64,000 bases of DNA from Monilinia fructicola (GCA_008692225.1 VICG01000007.1:1770501-1834500), one strand, 5' to 3'. Positions 1 to 10,861 are shown, counted from the first letter of the stretch. Made by a program: numbers and translations. Notes: generated by a model not told the origin, from the sequence alone.

Positions 1-665
1 ACCAGGAACATCATGCTAATAGCATGCATTCATGAGTGGTATTTTTGATTTGTAAAGTGCTAGCCAAATTATAGAGTATATTCTCAAGGTATATTAGGGA
101 GAGACTATCTCACTATGGGATGGATGTAGATTAGATGATGTAATGACATTCGTGTCATTCTTGTCATTCTAGATGATGAATGAGTATAAAATGAAGTTAT
201 ATACCTAGAGTCTATATCAAACCAAGGGTTCTTCAATGTTGTTTGTGTAGGTTATGTCAACTAGCTTTTAGTCCTATAATAGCTTTCTGGATTGATGATT
301 ACTAATAACTACCTAATAACTCTAATGTGTGTGGTTCCTTAACTCCGTCGGAGAAAACAAATACTAACCACACTATAAAATCACACTATATCCAATACCG
401 TTAGAGTCTTACCCGGATCAGGCGCCCAGGCGGAAACAAATTATTTCTCACCCCGCAGAATCAGTTACTTCTAATCGGCGTCTTGAGCTTCTTTTCAAAC
501 TGCAAGTCCTTTCACTTGCGCCCACTTTAAAAGTCTCCTCAAGCAACGAAAGACTCCCCAGATGCTACATGACCAGCTTGAGGTCATTGTTGAATCTTGG
601 GGACGTCAGTCGTGAATTCAAGAACAAGTGAGAAATCTTGTTGCGACTGAATAAATACTGCGACC
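1..665. other. Gene-free 5' flank
   Basis: No ORF with coding character is seen on either strand. The last 200 bases are the likely promoter and 5' leader of the BTB gene. No repeat or RNA gene was recognised. Confidence 0.5.
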
Positions 666-3014
666 ATGTCACCAGCAAACGGCGCGTCAAAAGTCATGCA
701 GAATCGCCCAAGGCCTGCAGTTGCGATGCCGAAAGGCATTGTTCCTGCTCTACCCCTTTCTTACGGTAAGATTCAACAAAAGAAGCTATCTTTTCGAGAA
801 AAGCCCAAGGAAACTATTCCTCCATCAACAGCTCCAGCAATTCAAGCGCCCATCAATGACGTCTCGACTACAAATGCACCTCTTGCGCATGCCGACAGAC
901 TAACCATCGAAGACAAACCTTTCGAAGTGATCAAAGAGCCATCCAAGCCTGCTCCCGCCATAACTGCCGATATTTCATCTATTGCGGGATCGCTGGATGG
1001 ACTTAGTTCTACTGAGGGCGGAGTTACCATTGGTTCTACTGGATGCGAAGTTGAAGAAAAATTGGTTAATGTGGTTGATGTCAAAGGTGAGATACTAGGA
1101 AATTCACTTTCAGCCTTGTCATGTTCACAAGCCAGAAAAAAGTTGATAATGGATCCCGCTAATTTTGTTCTTCTTGCAGCAGATGATTCACAAGAGGAGC
1201 AGCACTCAGCTCCATCCGAAACTCAATCCACCACATCTCGATCAACTTATCAAATGCCTCCACCATTTGTCCCTGCAAGCAATCAGTCCGCGATGGCCTC
1301 TGAGTCTACCCAATTCCCACAGCAGGTTGCATTCAATGGTCAGCATCCAATGCATCACGCGCATCCTAGCAGTTCAACAAACCCGATATTTGGCGGATAT
1401 CCTGATTCAAACAATTCTTCTCCAGCTCCACCTTCGACCGCTAGCAATATTCCTCCTTATGCTTACGCGCAACAAGGTGGTATGCGTCATGGTCCTCACC
1501 TCTCGAATGGTGGCCATCAACACCACATGCCAAATGGTTTTTCGCCCATGACTCCAGCATTCCCGCCAGGATATTATCACCACCACGATACCTTTCAGGT
1601 CCCTCCAACCGATGAATACCTTCGCAGACAAGTGCCACCATTTAATCCCTCCGAATGTTATTCGCCAACTGGTGCCCCTCCAATCGCAGAGAGTCCTCGA
1701 TTCAATGGGTTTGATCCGGCTTCTGCGCATAACGTCCATGCATCTCGGTCATCGGCGCAAATTGATCAAGAGAACGGTCTAGGTCCACATTATGGTCATC
1801 ACCCATCTCCAATTCCACCAATGGGGCCACCACCTTACCGTGGAGTTATCGGTTACCCACGCAAAGAAGAAATTCCTTGGGCTGCAGGCAATCGTCGCGA
1901 TCTTTGGTTTCACCTTCGTGAGCAATTTGCACAACCAGAATTCTCGGACTGTGTTCTTGAGCTACGTTACACTGACGACCGTGCCCCTCCTCTTCAGATT
2001 AGTGGCCACAGGTTGATCTTTGCTCGTAGCCTTGTATTGAAAGGTCTCATCACATCTGGAGCTCAAGCAGACTGTCATTCACTCCAACCTAACCAGAATA
2101 TCTTGATTGAGTCAGATGATCGTTATTTGCGTTCCGATGCCTTTTCTTTGGCGGTTCGATATCTTTACGGCGGACCTATATTGGACTTGGATGCGATGGC
2201 CCGTTTCCCTGCTCCATACATTGGATCAGCTCCCGTACCATCAACACCAGCCGAACGTTTCAATTTTACGCTTGGTTATGTCGCATCAGGAGTTGTTCTT
2301 CAGATTCCTCAAATTTGGAAGACCGGTTGCAGTATTGCAAGTCAACTCATCACCTGGGACACCGCTGAGAAAGCTCTTGAATTTGCTCTTGAAGGAGGTA
2401 TTGATTGGTCATGGAGCTCGGGTAACCCAGATGTCAACGACGTAATCGGTAGGAGCATTTATAGTCCATGCGCTAACATGCTCATCTACAACATAATCAA
2501 CTTGATCATTCTCTCCTTTCCACCAAATTTTGAATTGGATACTACAGTCTCAGACCCTCTCTTCAATTCCAGAATTCCGTATGTACCAGATGATCGACCA
2601 ACTCCTGCAAATCCGCGCTTGAGCTCAATCAAATTCGGCGACCATCCTACAGAAGAGAGTTTCCGCTCCCCTTCTTCAGATCCTATCACTACCACGCTAT
2701 CAAGACTTTTACTTAATTTGCCGTTTGGTCCCTTGAAGCATGTATTGGAAACCGGAAATAGTGGTCTTATTCATGGTCAAGCAACTCATTTACTTCGACG
2801 AAAGATCATGTACCTTGTGATCGAGGAACGTGAGAGGAGAAGACAAAGAGCCTTTGCTAGCAAAGTACCGCATGAGGAGCGAGTCAAGAATGGACGTCAG
2901 TGGAATGCAGTTGGTTGGAAAGAGGCAGTTCTCCCGTTTGATGACCATCGCAACGAAGAAGTCCCATGCTTGAGAAAGACTTGGGTCGGTTTCACAAATG
3001 CTGAAAGCAATTAA
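666..3014 (+). CDS. BTB/POZ-like domain protein, Pro/His/Gln-rich N-terminus
   Basis: Open frame of 782 codons starting at an ATG preceded by ACC. The N-terminal 400 residues are low complexity, rich in Pro, Ser, His and Gln, and look disordered. From about residue 410 there is a BTB-like segment (motifs FSDCVLEL, ISGHRLIFARS) followed by a helical region to about 600 and a basic C-terminal stretch (ERERRRQRAF). BTB domains mediate protein-protein contacts, often in transcription or ubiquitin-ligase adaptors; the target is not visible here. A strong in-frame intron is likely at 1087..1179: GTGAGA donor, GCTAAT branch-like site, TTCTTGCAG acceptor, 93 nt, no stop. The mature protein may therefore be 751 residues. 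No frame break is seen. The family call is moderate because the fungal BTB group is divergent. Confidence 0.75.
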   Translation: MSPANGASKVMQNRPRPAVAMPKGIVPALPLSYGKIQQKKLSFREKPKETIPPSTAPAIQAPINDVSTTNAPLAHADRLTIEDKPFEVIKEPSKPAPAITADISSIAGSLDGLSSTEGGVTIGSTGCEVEEKLVNVVDVKGEILGNSLSALSCSQARKKLIMDPANFVLLAADDSQEEQHSAPSETQSTTSRSTYQMPPPFVPASNQSAMASESTQFPQQVAFNGQHPMHHAHPSSSTNPIFGGYPDSNNSSPAPPSTASNIPPYAYAQQGGMRHGPHLSNGGHQHHMPNGFSPMTPAFPPGYYHHHDTFQVPPTDEYLRRQVPPFNPSECYSPTGAPPIAESPRFNGFDPASAHNVHASRSSAQIDQENGLGPHYGHHPSPIPPMGPPPYRGVIGYPRKEEIPWAAGNRRDLWFHLREQFAQPEFSDCVLELRYTDDRAPPLQISGHRLIFARSLVLKGLITSGAQADCHSLQPNQNILIESDDRYLRSDAFSLAVRYLYGGPILDLDAMARFPAPYIGSAPVPSTPAERFNFTLGYVASGVVLQIPQIWKTGCSIASQLITWDTAEKALEFALEGGIDWSWSSGNPDVNDVIGRSIYSPCANMLIYNIINLIILSFPPNFELDTTVSDPLFNSRIPYVPDDRPTPANPRLSSIKFGDHPTEESFRSPSSDPITTTLSRLLLNLPFGPLKHVLETGNSGLIHGQATHLLRRKIMYLVIEERERRRQRAFASKVPHEERVKNGRQWNAVGWKEAVLPFDDHRNEEVPCLRKTWVGFTNAESN

Positions 3015-3886
3015 CCTTATTTACCTACTGGCTGACTTCGGAAATGGGCTTTTGTAATTGATTATTAAAGGTGCATTGGCGTTCAATTGGTTCATTGGTT
3101 TCGAGGGCAAATGATATGTGTCTTTGCATAAAAATGGGCGGACGGGACTCGTGTTCACTTTTCTGGTCTACCTCCTTTCTTGAGAGTTGAAACACTTCCC
3201 TTGCCTTCCGTAGCTTGGTGGTGACAATCAGTTTTACAAAAAGGTTACGGTAGTAATGAGATATGTATGCACGACTCATCAGACTACAAAGTAGTCGAAT
3301 GAATAAAAAATGAAGTTTATACCCTACAATCTTCTGGCGTGATGTATTTGAGGAATTTGAGATGCTCATAAATATCCATGAATACCTTGAACGCTACGGA
3401 GGTTAATCATAATACTATATCGAGTAAATCATCGAGAATGATATGATGAATATGTTATGATGCAAATGGATACCATGATCGGGAGCCGCTTGAGAGGTAC
3501 ATTGCGATGGAAGTAAAGGAGTAAGGTTGTCGATAAAGTGACTTATTAATATGCCGTGTATAACAACTGACTGATATTTGTCCATCAAAACAGTAAGTTT
3601 TTGGGGCAAAGATTTGAGAGCTGCTCATAGGTATGAAATCATCCTGTTCACGAGGATGGAGAGGTAGTGATTGTCATGAAATGAGTGAAGAATAAAAGAG
3701 GGGCAGGCAGGGATTGATGAGAAAAGTTTTTATCACGTGAAACTTAGTTTTCTAAAAATTCGGTTGTGGGATTGCTTGCCCTAGGTCGCCAAAATTTTGA
3801 ACCCAGCAAGTTGAATACTGCGACAATTCTGACATCTCGACATTCCAAGACGACGACCAACGACAACTTGATCGCAATCCGACAAA
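3015..3886. other. Intergenic: BTB 3' end and eL13 promoter
   Basis: About 870 bases without a credible gene. The minus-strand ORF at 3025..3369 lacks any recognisable domain and lies in the expected 3' UTR. The right end is the promoter of the ribosomal protein gene. Confidence 0.5.
3734..3739. promoter_or_regulatory. CACGTG E-box upstream of eL13
   Basis: A perfect CACGTG palindrome lies about 150 bases before the eL13 start codon. Such E-boxes are bound by bHLH factors in fungi (Cbf1 type). Use at this promoter is an inference from position. Confidence 0.35.
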
Positions 3887-4704
3887 ATGGCGATCAAGCA
3901 CAACCAGCAAATTGCCCACAACCGTATGTCTAATCCGCAGATTAATGACGATTACCAAGATGCTGATGATGGATAGATTTCCGAAAGGATTGGCAACGAC
4001 GAGTTAGAGTTCACTTCGACCAGGTAAACAAAGCGCAGATGGAATATAAGAATTACTGGGACCGAATCTAACAGTCTATATAGCCTGGCCGAAAACTCAG
4101 ACGTCGCAATGCTCGTCTTGCGAAGACAGCAGCTGTCGCTCCACGCCCAATCGACTTGTTGAGACCAGTTGTCAGATGCCCAACCATCAAGTACAACAGA
4201 CGTGTACGAGCTGGTCGTGGTTTCACCCTCGCCGAATTGAAGGTGAGATGATTAAGAGGATATTGATTTCACGAGTATAATTTTCTGATGTCATTATAGG
4301 AGGCCGGAATTCCCCGCAAGCTCGCTCCAACAATCGGTATCTCCGTTGACGCCCGCCGCCAAAACCTCTCCGTCGAGTCCCTCAAGGCCAACGTCGACCG
4401 CCTCAAGTCCTTCCGTGCCCGCCTCATCCTCTTCCCACGCAAACTTGGCCAACCTAAGAAGGGTGATGCCACCAAGGAGGAAGTCTCATCTCTCAAGGAG
4501 ACCAGCAGCCGTGTCAAGAACACTCTGCCAATTGCCACTGTTGAGGGTGGATTCTCAGAGGTCAGCAAGAGCGATCTGCCAAAACCAATTGAGGGAGGTG
4601 CATACAGAAAGTTGCGGGTTGCAAGAAGTGACGCTAGATTGGCCGGCAAGCGTGAAAAGAGAGCAAAGGATGCAGCTGAGGAGGCCGCTGCTGCTAAGAA
4701 ATAA
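3887..4704 (+). CDS. RPL13: 60S ribosomal protein eL13 (L13)
   Basis: Four exons, 3887..3923, 3977..4023, 4084..4242 and 4300..4704, give 215 residues, the usual length for fungal eL13. The N-terminus [12 protein letters not shown] runs across intron 1 into HFRKDWQRR, and later blocks [15 protein letters not shown] and [13 protein letters not shown] are typical of the family. The introns are short (53, 60, 57 nt) with GTATGT, GTAAAC and GTGAGA donors, clustered in the 5' half as is common in fungal ribosomal protein genes. The protein is a structural part of the large ribosomal subunit. The frame is intact throughout, in contrast to many other genes in this window. Confidence 0.97.
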
Positions 4705-5016
4705 ATGGCATGAATGGTTCATGGGTCTGTTTTATATTCTTGCGGGGTGCGATGGATGGATGTGGGCTACAAGAGCGGTTCATAAAAACTGCATAGGTGT
4801 ACTCTCATGAATTCAACGGCTATTGCACAAAACTAATGAATTTTCAATAAAATGTTTTGCATGTGAGGTGGTGCTCTTGGCTGTGAAACGGTGACTTTTA
4901 TTCAATATACGAGTGAGACGGTTCAAGAAAGGTACATCTCAATATTATTTTTGAATGTTGCACTGATGATTATTTTAGGTTGACCATTGATTGAAACCTT
5001 GCCGCCGCAAAATGTT
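4705..5016. other. 3' flank of eL13
   Basis: AT-rich 3' UTR and spacer with AATAAA-like sequence near 4845. Nothing else was recognised. Confidence 0.5.
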
Positions 5017-5435
5017 TCATAGGTTTGAATATGCGATGTCCAGAAAATCTACAGAGCACCAGAACTCCAACTTGTAACCACCTTCGGAACCCTCGAACGG
5101 TCCGGTGCTTATGATTTGTTTTGGCTCTTTCCATACACCCGACTGAACAATACTCCACAGCTCTTTCTCGGAAGCCCATCAAACCATCACTTTGTCTTCT
5201 TGCCAACAAGAGCGATAATCCCATGTTGCACTCTTGAGCTGTTCGCCTACCTTCCGTGTCTTGGCTTCAGCATCGTCAATACCACTTGAAGAGTAGATAA
5301 CCCATCGATCTTTGTGTCTTATGCTTGGCGCCGAAGACACTCCCCTTCCATGGTGCACATGTTCAAATTTTTAGCAAAGACAATCATTCTACTCTTGGAT
5401 TGTCTGTTAGATTTCATCCAGGCTAGGGTCGTCAT
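5017..5435 (-). pseudogene. Decayed short ORF of unknown family
   Basis: Reading from an ATG at 5435 leftwards, three open stretches look like one protein of about 135 residues. The first shifts frame at a GGGG run near 5343-5346. The second continues in frame through a TGA at 5179..5181 into a stretch with protein-like composition (ELWSIVQSGVWKEP) that ends at 5017. No known domain was recognised. It lies directly downstream of, and on the same strand as, the pore-forming protein gene. It may be a real small gene with sequence errors; the internal TGA argues for decay. Confidence 0.4.
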
Positions 5436-5790
5436 GGTGTGTTCAAAATAAAGAGTGCTGGATTGCTCTTATTTCATCGCAAAGGAAAACGCTTGTGGGA
5501 GTACACCAAGTTCATTCGGCTTCTCTTTATTTCTATAGGTCACTTGCGTATCTCCGTAGTACAAGACATGCCAAAAAAATTCCTTATTTTGTGCGATTTT
5601 CACCAAGCTATTAAAATATACGAGGACAAGAACCTGGTTTTGTACGATTGGTATGGGTGGCAACTTGAGTTGATTGTCACCTTGTCATCACGTGGAATAA
5701 GTATTCAGAGGTATTTTTGAGCATACACTTTTGGGAATTTTGGTTTGGAGGTATAAACAAAAGTCTTCATTGACATCTTGAACTGGCACA
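5436..5790. other. Intergenic
   Basis: Opposed ORFs at 5439..5720 (plus) and 5469..5663 (minus) have no domain and mutually shadow each other. No feature is supported. Confidence 0.4.
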
Positions 5791-7211
5791 TTACGCGTGG
5801 AAAGCTGGTTTGACAGACATGAATTGGCAGTCAAATTCACGCGCCCGAGGTTCCTCAAGCGGAGTCGCTTGCATATCCACATTTGTCTTACAAGCCAGAC
5901 TACCCACAAGGCTAAGTCTCACATCCTCTACTCTCTTGTACCAATTGTTATTCGAAGGGTCGGGCACAGAGCCAGACACCGGATCTGTGTACCAGCGTTG
6001 TGCTGTGGTTTGGTACTCCGTTGCAGGAAGTTTCCCTATTGTGACTAATAATGTAGCCTTATACCGGGTGTTCGGTGGTGCGTTGACCGTCTCTGTGATA
6101 TCGCGCAGTGGTTAGTATTGTGTACAAGAAAGCTTTGGGATTGAAGTGAAAAAGGATTATGCTTACGCGTGACATTCAACTCAACTGTGGTGGTTTCACT
6201 ATTTTCGGAACTTTCGGTATGATCATACTTATATTCGACTGATACCGACCATTCAGTTGATGCCTCACCGATGCCCTCGAATCCCACAGAAGCAGATTGC
6301 GTCAAACTCGATGAGATACCTGTCACGTACTGATCCGAGGTCGAGATGGTTACGGTCTGCGCCGTTGTGTTTGTGAGAGACACGGAGACAGGTTGCGCCA
6401 GGGAGCTATCGTTAGTCCCCTGAACGGTCGAAGTCAGGCCGAATCCGTCCGAGGACTCGTTTGCGGTAACAACAAATGGCTCTATGATCTCTTTGACTGG
6501 GTTGACAGGCTCCCACTTGAAAGAACTTATGCAATCATTGAGGCGAATGTCGCTTAGACTTGCAATCTCCTTGGTACTGCCCCAGCCCTTGATGTTGGAG
6601 TATGCCATTCCACCAGTACCCTCGGCAGTATCATACACAGCAGCAGTTTGTCGATCTACCAGCGTGTGCCAGCGAATGGAGCTGATGGTATCTTGCAATT
6701 GCCATTTGACGATCGAATGCACCTTCCCGGGCTCCCATTCACTAAGGAAGATAGTAGAGCGTCTACCCGTGAACTTGTCTGCATCAAAGAGTTCGATGGC
6801 GCCTATGTTAAGATCGACGGTTCGCCAAAAGAACATAGATATTTGGTCATTCAATCCGCAATCCATCAGATTTGCGGATTCTGTCTCTCCGGTGCCGACC
6901 AAATCAAGAGTGGTCATACAATTGCTGAGATCGGCTATCGGGCCCCCATCATCTGCTATTGCTGCAAGCACTGTCATGACTGTACCAACGGGCAAGTTGT
7001 ATAGAATATAAGTAGTTTGGTCATACTGGGAGCTGGGGACTATGTGACGCTTGTTGGGCACATAGTCATCGAGGAGGATGTCGGTTCTTGTGCTATTCCA
7101 GTCCGAGGCCGTAAACAAGGCCACAGTACCACTGGAGAGTTGGTAGGGGACTCCCGCAGAAGGCGGCTTGGTAAGCAATTTGACCAAATCGTTAGGAGTG
7201 AGAGTTGCCAT
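5791..7211 (-). CDS. Putative aerolysin-type beta-pore-forming protein with beta/gamma-crystallin-like N-terminus
   Basis: Two exons, 7211..6167 and 6092..5791, joined by a 74-nt intron (GTAAGC donor, CTAACC branch-like site, CACAG acceptor), encode 448 residues. Residues about 25-235 resemble beta/gamma-crystallin Greek-key repeats: FTGRRSTIFLSEW followed by ISSIRW, then KGWG and ISSFKW. Residues about 240-430 are a Ser/Thr-rich beta-strand region with alternating polar and hydrophobic residues, as in the aerolysin/ETX-MTX2 superfamily. The exon junction falls inside this region. No signal peptide is evident: the N-terminus MATLTPNDLVKLL is soluble-like, so secretion would be unconventional. 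Family knowledge: such proteins oligomerise and insert a beta-barrel into membranes. Activity here is inference. The frame is intact. A non-toxic structural role is possible. Confidence 0.65.
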
Positions 7212-8438
7212 GTTTTAACACGCGATGATATTGAAATTGAGATAGATGGAGAAGGCTGGATTTGATGATAGGAAACGAGTTCAATAACTCCACGGACGGA
7301 TTGACTGCTTTTATACACGATTTAACTATGCGAACAACTGACTACCTGATCACAGAAGCATTCGCCAGCTCACTGCACCATGCGATGTGAGCTGTAGTAG
7401 CGCACTCCGACGTCTCGCGAGATATATTCCATACGGATGCGTTGTAGATCACACAATGAATACAGATACATCTAACCTTCTTTTGCTTTTTATATAGAAC
7501 GGGGGGTTAGTCTAATTGATCGCTGTTAGTTTCTAAATCTCAACCAATAATTGCGGGGTGTCATCGATGATTAACCGAGTTCAGCAAACATTGCATTGTG
7601 CCGAAGCGACTAAAACCAGGTACCCCTCAATGCTGCCGATAGATCATCTAATTTTTTGACAAATTCAAGCCAACGCAGCTCGATTGTTCAAAAATACGAA
7701 CAAAAAGCATCGAGAAGCTCAAGCTATGTAACAGTGATAGGGGAGGTGATGTACGCAGTGAACATCCGAACAAGCTTAGGATTTATTATAGCCACTGGTA
7801 AGGGGTAATTAAATTAGTTTCACTGCGTGATAACTATGCAGACTAAATCCCGCACCCTCCAGCTCAAAGAAAATAGTAGTGATATCACTCGTACGAGGCC
7901 AGCTGAGTTTCACAGATGTATCCCGAGCTGCGTGCAAACTCTCTAAAAATTAGATCGATGTGACAAGATGGACAAAGACTGTGGACGAAGGTGGTATATC
8001 GATATGCAGTAGATGCGAGGGAGTGTTTCGGAGTAGCACTTCCGTGGTGCAATGGCGTCGCCAGTTCTTCGAGTCACTAGCAGATCAACAAACAAATGAT
8101 TTTGAATAACGGATATGAAAATAAGAATTTAGTCTTCTATCTTCTAGTTTCTTTTTTTCGTCGACATCATTGCAATGATGGCTTCATGCCCAGGTGATTT
8201 GAAGTTATGTTGTGAAATCTAGAGTCCATTAGTTTCGAGCGATGATTTAGCACCATCATCCCGTTTCCCATTCCTCTCCTCGCTGAATATTTTGAATGCT
8301 TTCAAGTAATACGAATACATATAGGTTTTCTACTGTTGACTCTTAACCTCCAGCTCAGGTTCGCGATTAGATATTGAGGATCAGATATCTGATATATACA
8401 AAACCCGCTATCAAACATGCATCCCCCAAAAACAATAC
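7212..8438. other. Intergenic, 1.2 kb
   Basis: Promoter of the pore-forming protein gene at the left and the 3' side of the GGCT-like gene at the right. No ORF of interest. Near 8040-8090 there is a weak tRNA-like patch (TGGTGCAATGG, TTCGAGTC) without a closable acceptor stem. Confidence 0.45.
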
Positions 8439-9479
8439 TTACTTACCTACTCTCTTCTCATAAGTCACCGGAGCGAGATGCTTCTTGTCCCATCTGTCTA
8501 AATCCAATTTCCCTACCTTCCCCCCTGTCCCCTTCATTGTCCTCTCTCCATCCCCAAATATATCCTTCAAAACTCTATCATACACCGTCCATACGTATCT
8601 GAACAATGTTCTTGTTATGTGAGTGAGCCAGCCTGGGATCTTCCCGTTATCATCTGCAAGAATCCTTCCCAATGCAAATACCACCAGAACGACGGGCAGT
8701 AGAACGATCATGAGAAATATCTGAGCTATCTTTTGTCTTCTGGTCGTAACCGTATATGCTCTAATACCAAGCAAATACTCGATGTACTCCTCCGGTAGAT
8801 TGTGCTCCACGGCTCCATCTGTTATTAACTTTAGGTATCTCGAAGATGGCTGCGCATAATCGGGATCGGGGCGAGCAATACGATTTGCATCGTTGTTGTT
8901 GAATGGGCAGAGTAAAGTATGCGCTAGGAACGGTTCACCACTGGGGCTTGGATCCACGGTCTTGCTACCATCGGGAAGAATGAAGCATTGAACTAGTGCG
9001 TCTTTATATGAAGCGCCGCCTCCTTCTGTAGCAACGATGGTCCTATAATCATCGAGAGTCACTTCGTAGACGACCCCAACTAAACCCTTGTGCCATCTTG
9101 TCTTGTGGTAGTCGTTGGATCGGGAAGAACCCGATTGGTCCCTCTTATATTGGCAGTTTGCAAAGCAAGGCTCAACGTAAGGTATTCCGGCTAGATCAAA
9201 CGTGAGATCGATTTCGGGAACGTGGACATTGACCGCGCTCAAGGGTTTGATACCGCGATTTCCCTTGAACGTCTCGGCAGAGAGATTGGAGCCATAGGCT
9301 AGATAGAGAACGGTTTTTGGTTCTGATGCCGGTGAAATCCGGGGTACAGAACTCGGATCTAATCGAGACGTCGATGTCTGCGGGATTTTGACTGGTTGGG
9401 GAATGATTACCGGTGATTTAGGGATGTACAGATCCCAGAATCTTTGCAGGATCGTGGATGATTTCTTATTGCACTGCAT
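8439..9479 (-). CDS. Gamma-glutamylcyclotransferase-like protein with C-terminal membrane segment
   Basis: The frame is open from 9623, but the ATG at 9479 (MQCNKKSSTILQRFWDLY) is the more natural start and gives 346 residues. The GGCT-fold substrate loop appears as YLAYGSNLS, followed by a plausible catalytic Glu in VATEGGGASY. A hydrophobic segment (IFLMIVLLPVVLVVFALG) near the C-terminus suggests membrane anchoring. Known family members release 5-oxoproline from gamma-glutamyl compounds; fungal relatives such as GliK act in thiol and epipolythiodioxopiperazine metabolism. Alternatively a short exon starting at 9623 (MIGTILQI, GTAAGT donor) splices near 9474. The final GGTAAGTAAG overlaps the stop, so a further 3' exon is possible. 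The 303 bases from 9480 to 9782 hold only this leader and spacer. Confidence 0.72.
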   Translation of the reverse strand: MQCNKKSSTILQRFWDLYIPKSPVIIPQPVKIPQTSTSRLDPSSVPRISPASEPKTVLYLAYGSNLSAETFKGNRGIKPLSAVNVHVPEIDLTFDLAGIPYVEPCFANCQYKRDQSGSSRSNDYHKTRWHKGLVGVVYEVTLDDYRTIVATEGGGASYKDALVQCFILPDGSKTVDPSPSGEPFLAHTLLCPFNNNDANRIARPDPDYAQPSSRYLKLITDGAVEHNLPEEYIEYLLGIRAYTVTTRRQKIAQIFLMIVLLPVVLVVFALGRILADDNGKIPGWLTHITRTLFRYVWTVYDRVLKDIFGDGERTMKGTGGKVGKLDLDRWDKKHLAPVTYEKRVGK

Positions 9480-9782
9480 GATGTGTAACGAAGATATGAA
9501 GTTCAGGGGGGAGAGATTGGCTCGGTTGCAACAAAACGCAATCGAGGCACAAGATGACGAATTTATAGACTTGAAGAAATCGATACTGTACTTACTTACT
9601 ATTTGGAGAATTGTACCGATCATGATTATAAAGCTTTGTGGATGCTGATGAAGAAGTTGATTAATTCTAGGACCGCTCCGTCATTGATTGACTGCTCGGA
9701 CTTCAAATGTACCCGTTTCCCGCATCAACGCCGCTTTATCTCCATCGAAATTAAACCAATAGCAGCGTCGTAACATGCACGC

Positions 9783-10861
9783 TTAGACGCTCACGTTATC
9801 ACCACCAGCTTTTCTACCCACAACATTCATCAACATCATGCTTAAACAAGCACCACGTCGTACTTCTTCGGCTGCCCTTTGATGCAACTCCATTCCCTCT
9901 CTTGATGCACCAGCTCCAACTCTAACCAGCTCTTTCATGCCATCCATATGCATTAGAGTCCATGCATAAGCTATCTCGGCTTCGGGGTCGAGGACTTGGT
10001 TTTCAAGGATTGTCATTGCTCGTTCTTCGAAAATTGAGCCGAGTTGACGTATCCATCTGGGATACGTTAGATTTGCAATGATACATTGTGAAGTCCAGAA
10101 AGATGGAGATGGGTAGGAGGGAAATACTCAAAGTCGGGGAATTTCTTCAAAGGAACATCATATATCCATCTTCTCATCCTCTGTAGATCATCGGTTGGTA
10201 TATCCGGACTGCTAGCAGTGCAATAGATTTCACTGAAATCTACTTCTTTCCATTGTATGTATCCTCCCGGCCCTAGATATTGTTATTATAATTCTCAAAA
10301 AGATGACATACTGTCGACGAAATGCGTACTTAGCATTTTCAACAAATTATCCAAAACTGATCTTGGATCGCCGTCACGAATTACCATACAGAGAAGCCCA
10401 ATATGGATTACATCGTATTGTTCCCATAGCGCTTGAGGTACTGGCTCGAAGATATCCAGGATGTCTAGCTTGACGTTGGAAGGGAGCAATCCGGATGGAG
10501 GATATTGGGCACCTGAGATATCGAACCCGTCTAATTGTGCCCGTATATTTGAATTTGCTAGCTCTTTTGCTAGGTCTAAGAGCAAGATTCTTCAGTGTTG
10601 TTAGTGACATTGGTTTCGTGTGTGGAGTTTAAAAGCTCTTACCCTGTGCCACACGCGATATCGGCAATCTTGATATTTTCCTTGATTGGGATGCGTGGAT
10701 GTAGGAGATGTCCGAGTAGTCTCTGCCAAAGGTAATGCTGGACGTAGAGGCTTGATGGTTTAGTATCTGTAGGTGGTAAAGTTTTGGATGGTTTATACTC
10801 ACCGGGAGGAACCCAAGGTACTCCGCTCAAGGGGATACTCTTGCTCGGCTGCCAAAGTCAT
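9783..10861 (-). CDS. SAM-dependent methyltransferase (LaeA/UMTA-like fungal family)
   Basis: Five exons, 10861..10803, 10750..10643, 10589..10330, 10272..10128 and 10056..9783, keep phase throughout and give 281 residues. The order of motifs is that of the family: RLYVQHYLWQRLLGHLLHP, the SAM-binding IADIACGTG (motif I, split by an intron after its first Gly base pair), LDGFDISGAQYPP, YDVIHIGLL, and RPGGYIQWKEVDF. Introns are 52-71 nt with ordinary GT..AG ends. Such proteins methylate small molecules or act as LaeA-like regulators; the substrate is unknown. It lies head to tail with the GGCT-like gene, a pairing also seen in sulfur-containing metabolite clusters, although no backbone synthase is present in the window. 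The frame is intact. Confidence 0.85.

Noticed and set aside
1407..1739. Antisense ORFs inside the BTB gene
   Set aside because: They arise from the His/Pro-rich coding sequence on the plus strand and have no family resemblance.
4269..4649. Minus-strand ORF opposite the last eL13 exon
   Set aside because: It is the antisense shadow of a well-supported ribosomal protein exon.
4970..5224. 84-codon minus-strand ORF
   Set aside because: The alternative frame through the TGA at 5179..5181 has more protein-like composition and ends nearby, so this frame was treated as a shadow of the decayed ORF.
6484..7011. Plus-strand ORFs opposite the pore-forming protein gene
   Set aside because: No domain; they mirror the codon pattern of the intact minus-strand gene.
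8040..8090. tRNA-like patch with D-loop-like and T-loop-like motifs
   Set aside because: No acceptor stem or anticodon arm can be paired; probably chance.
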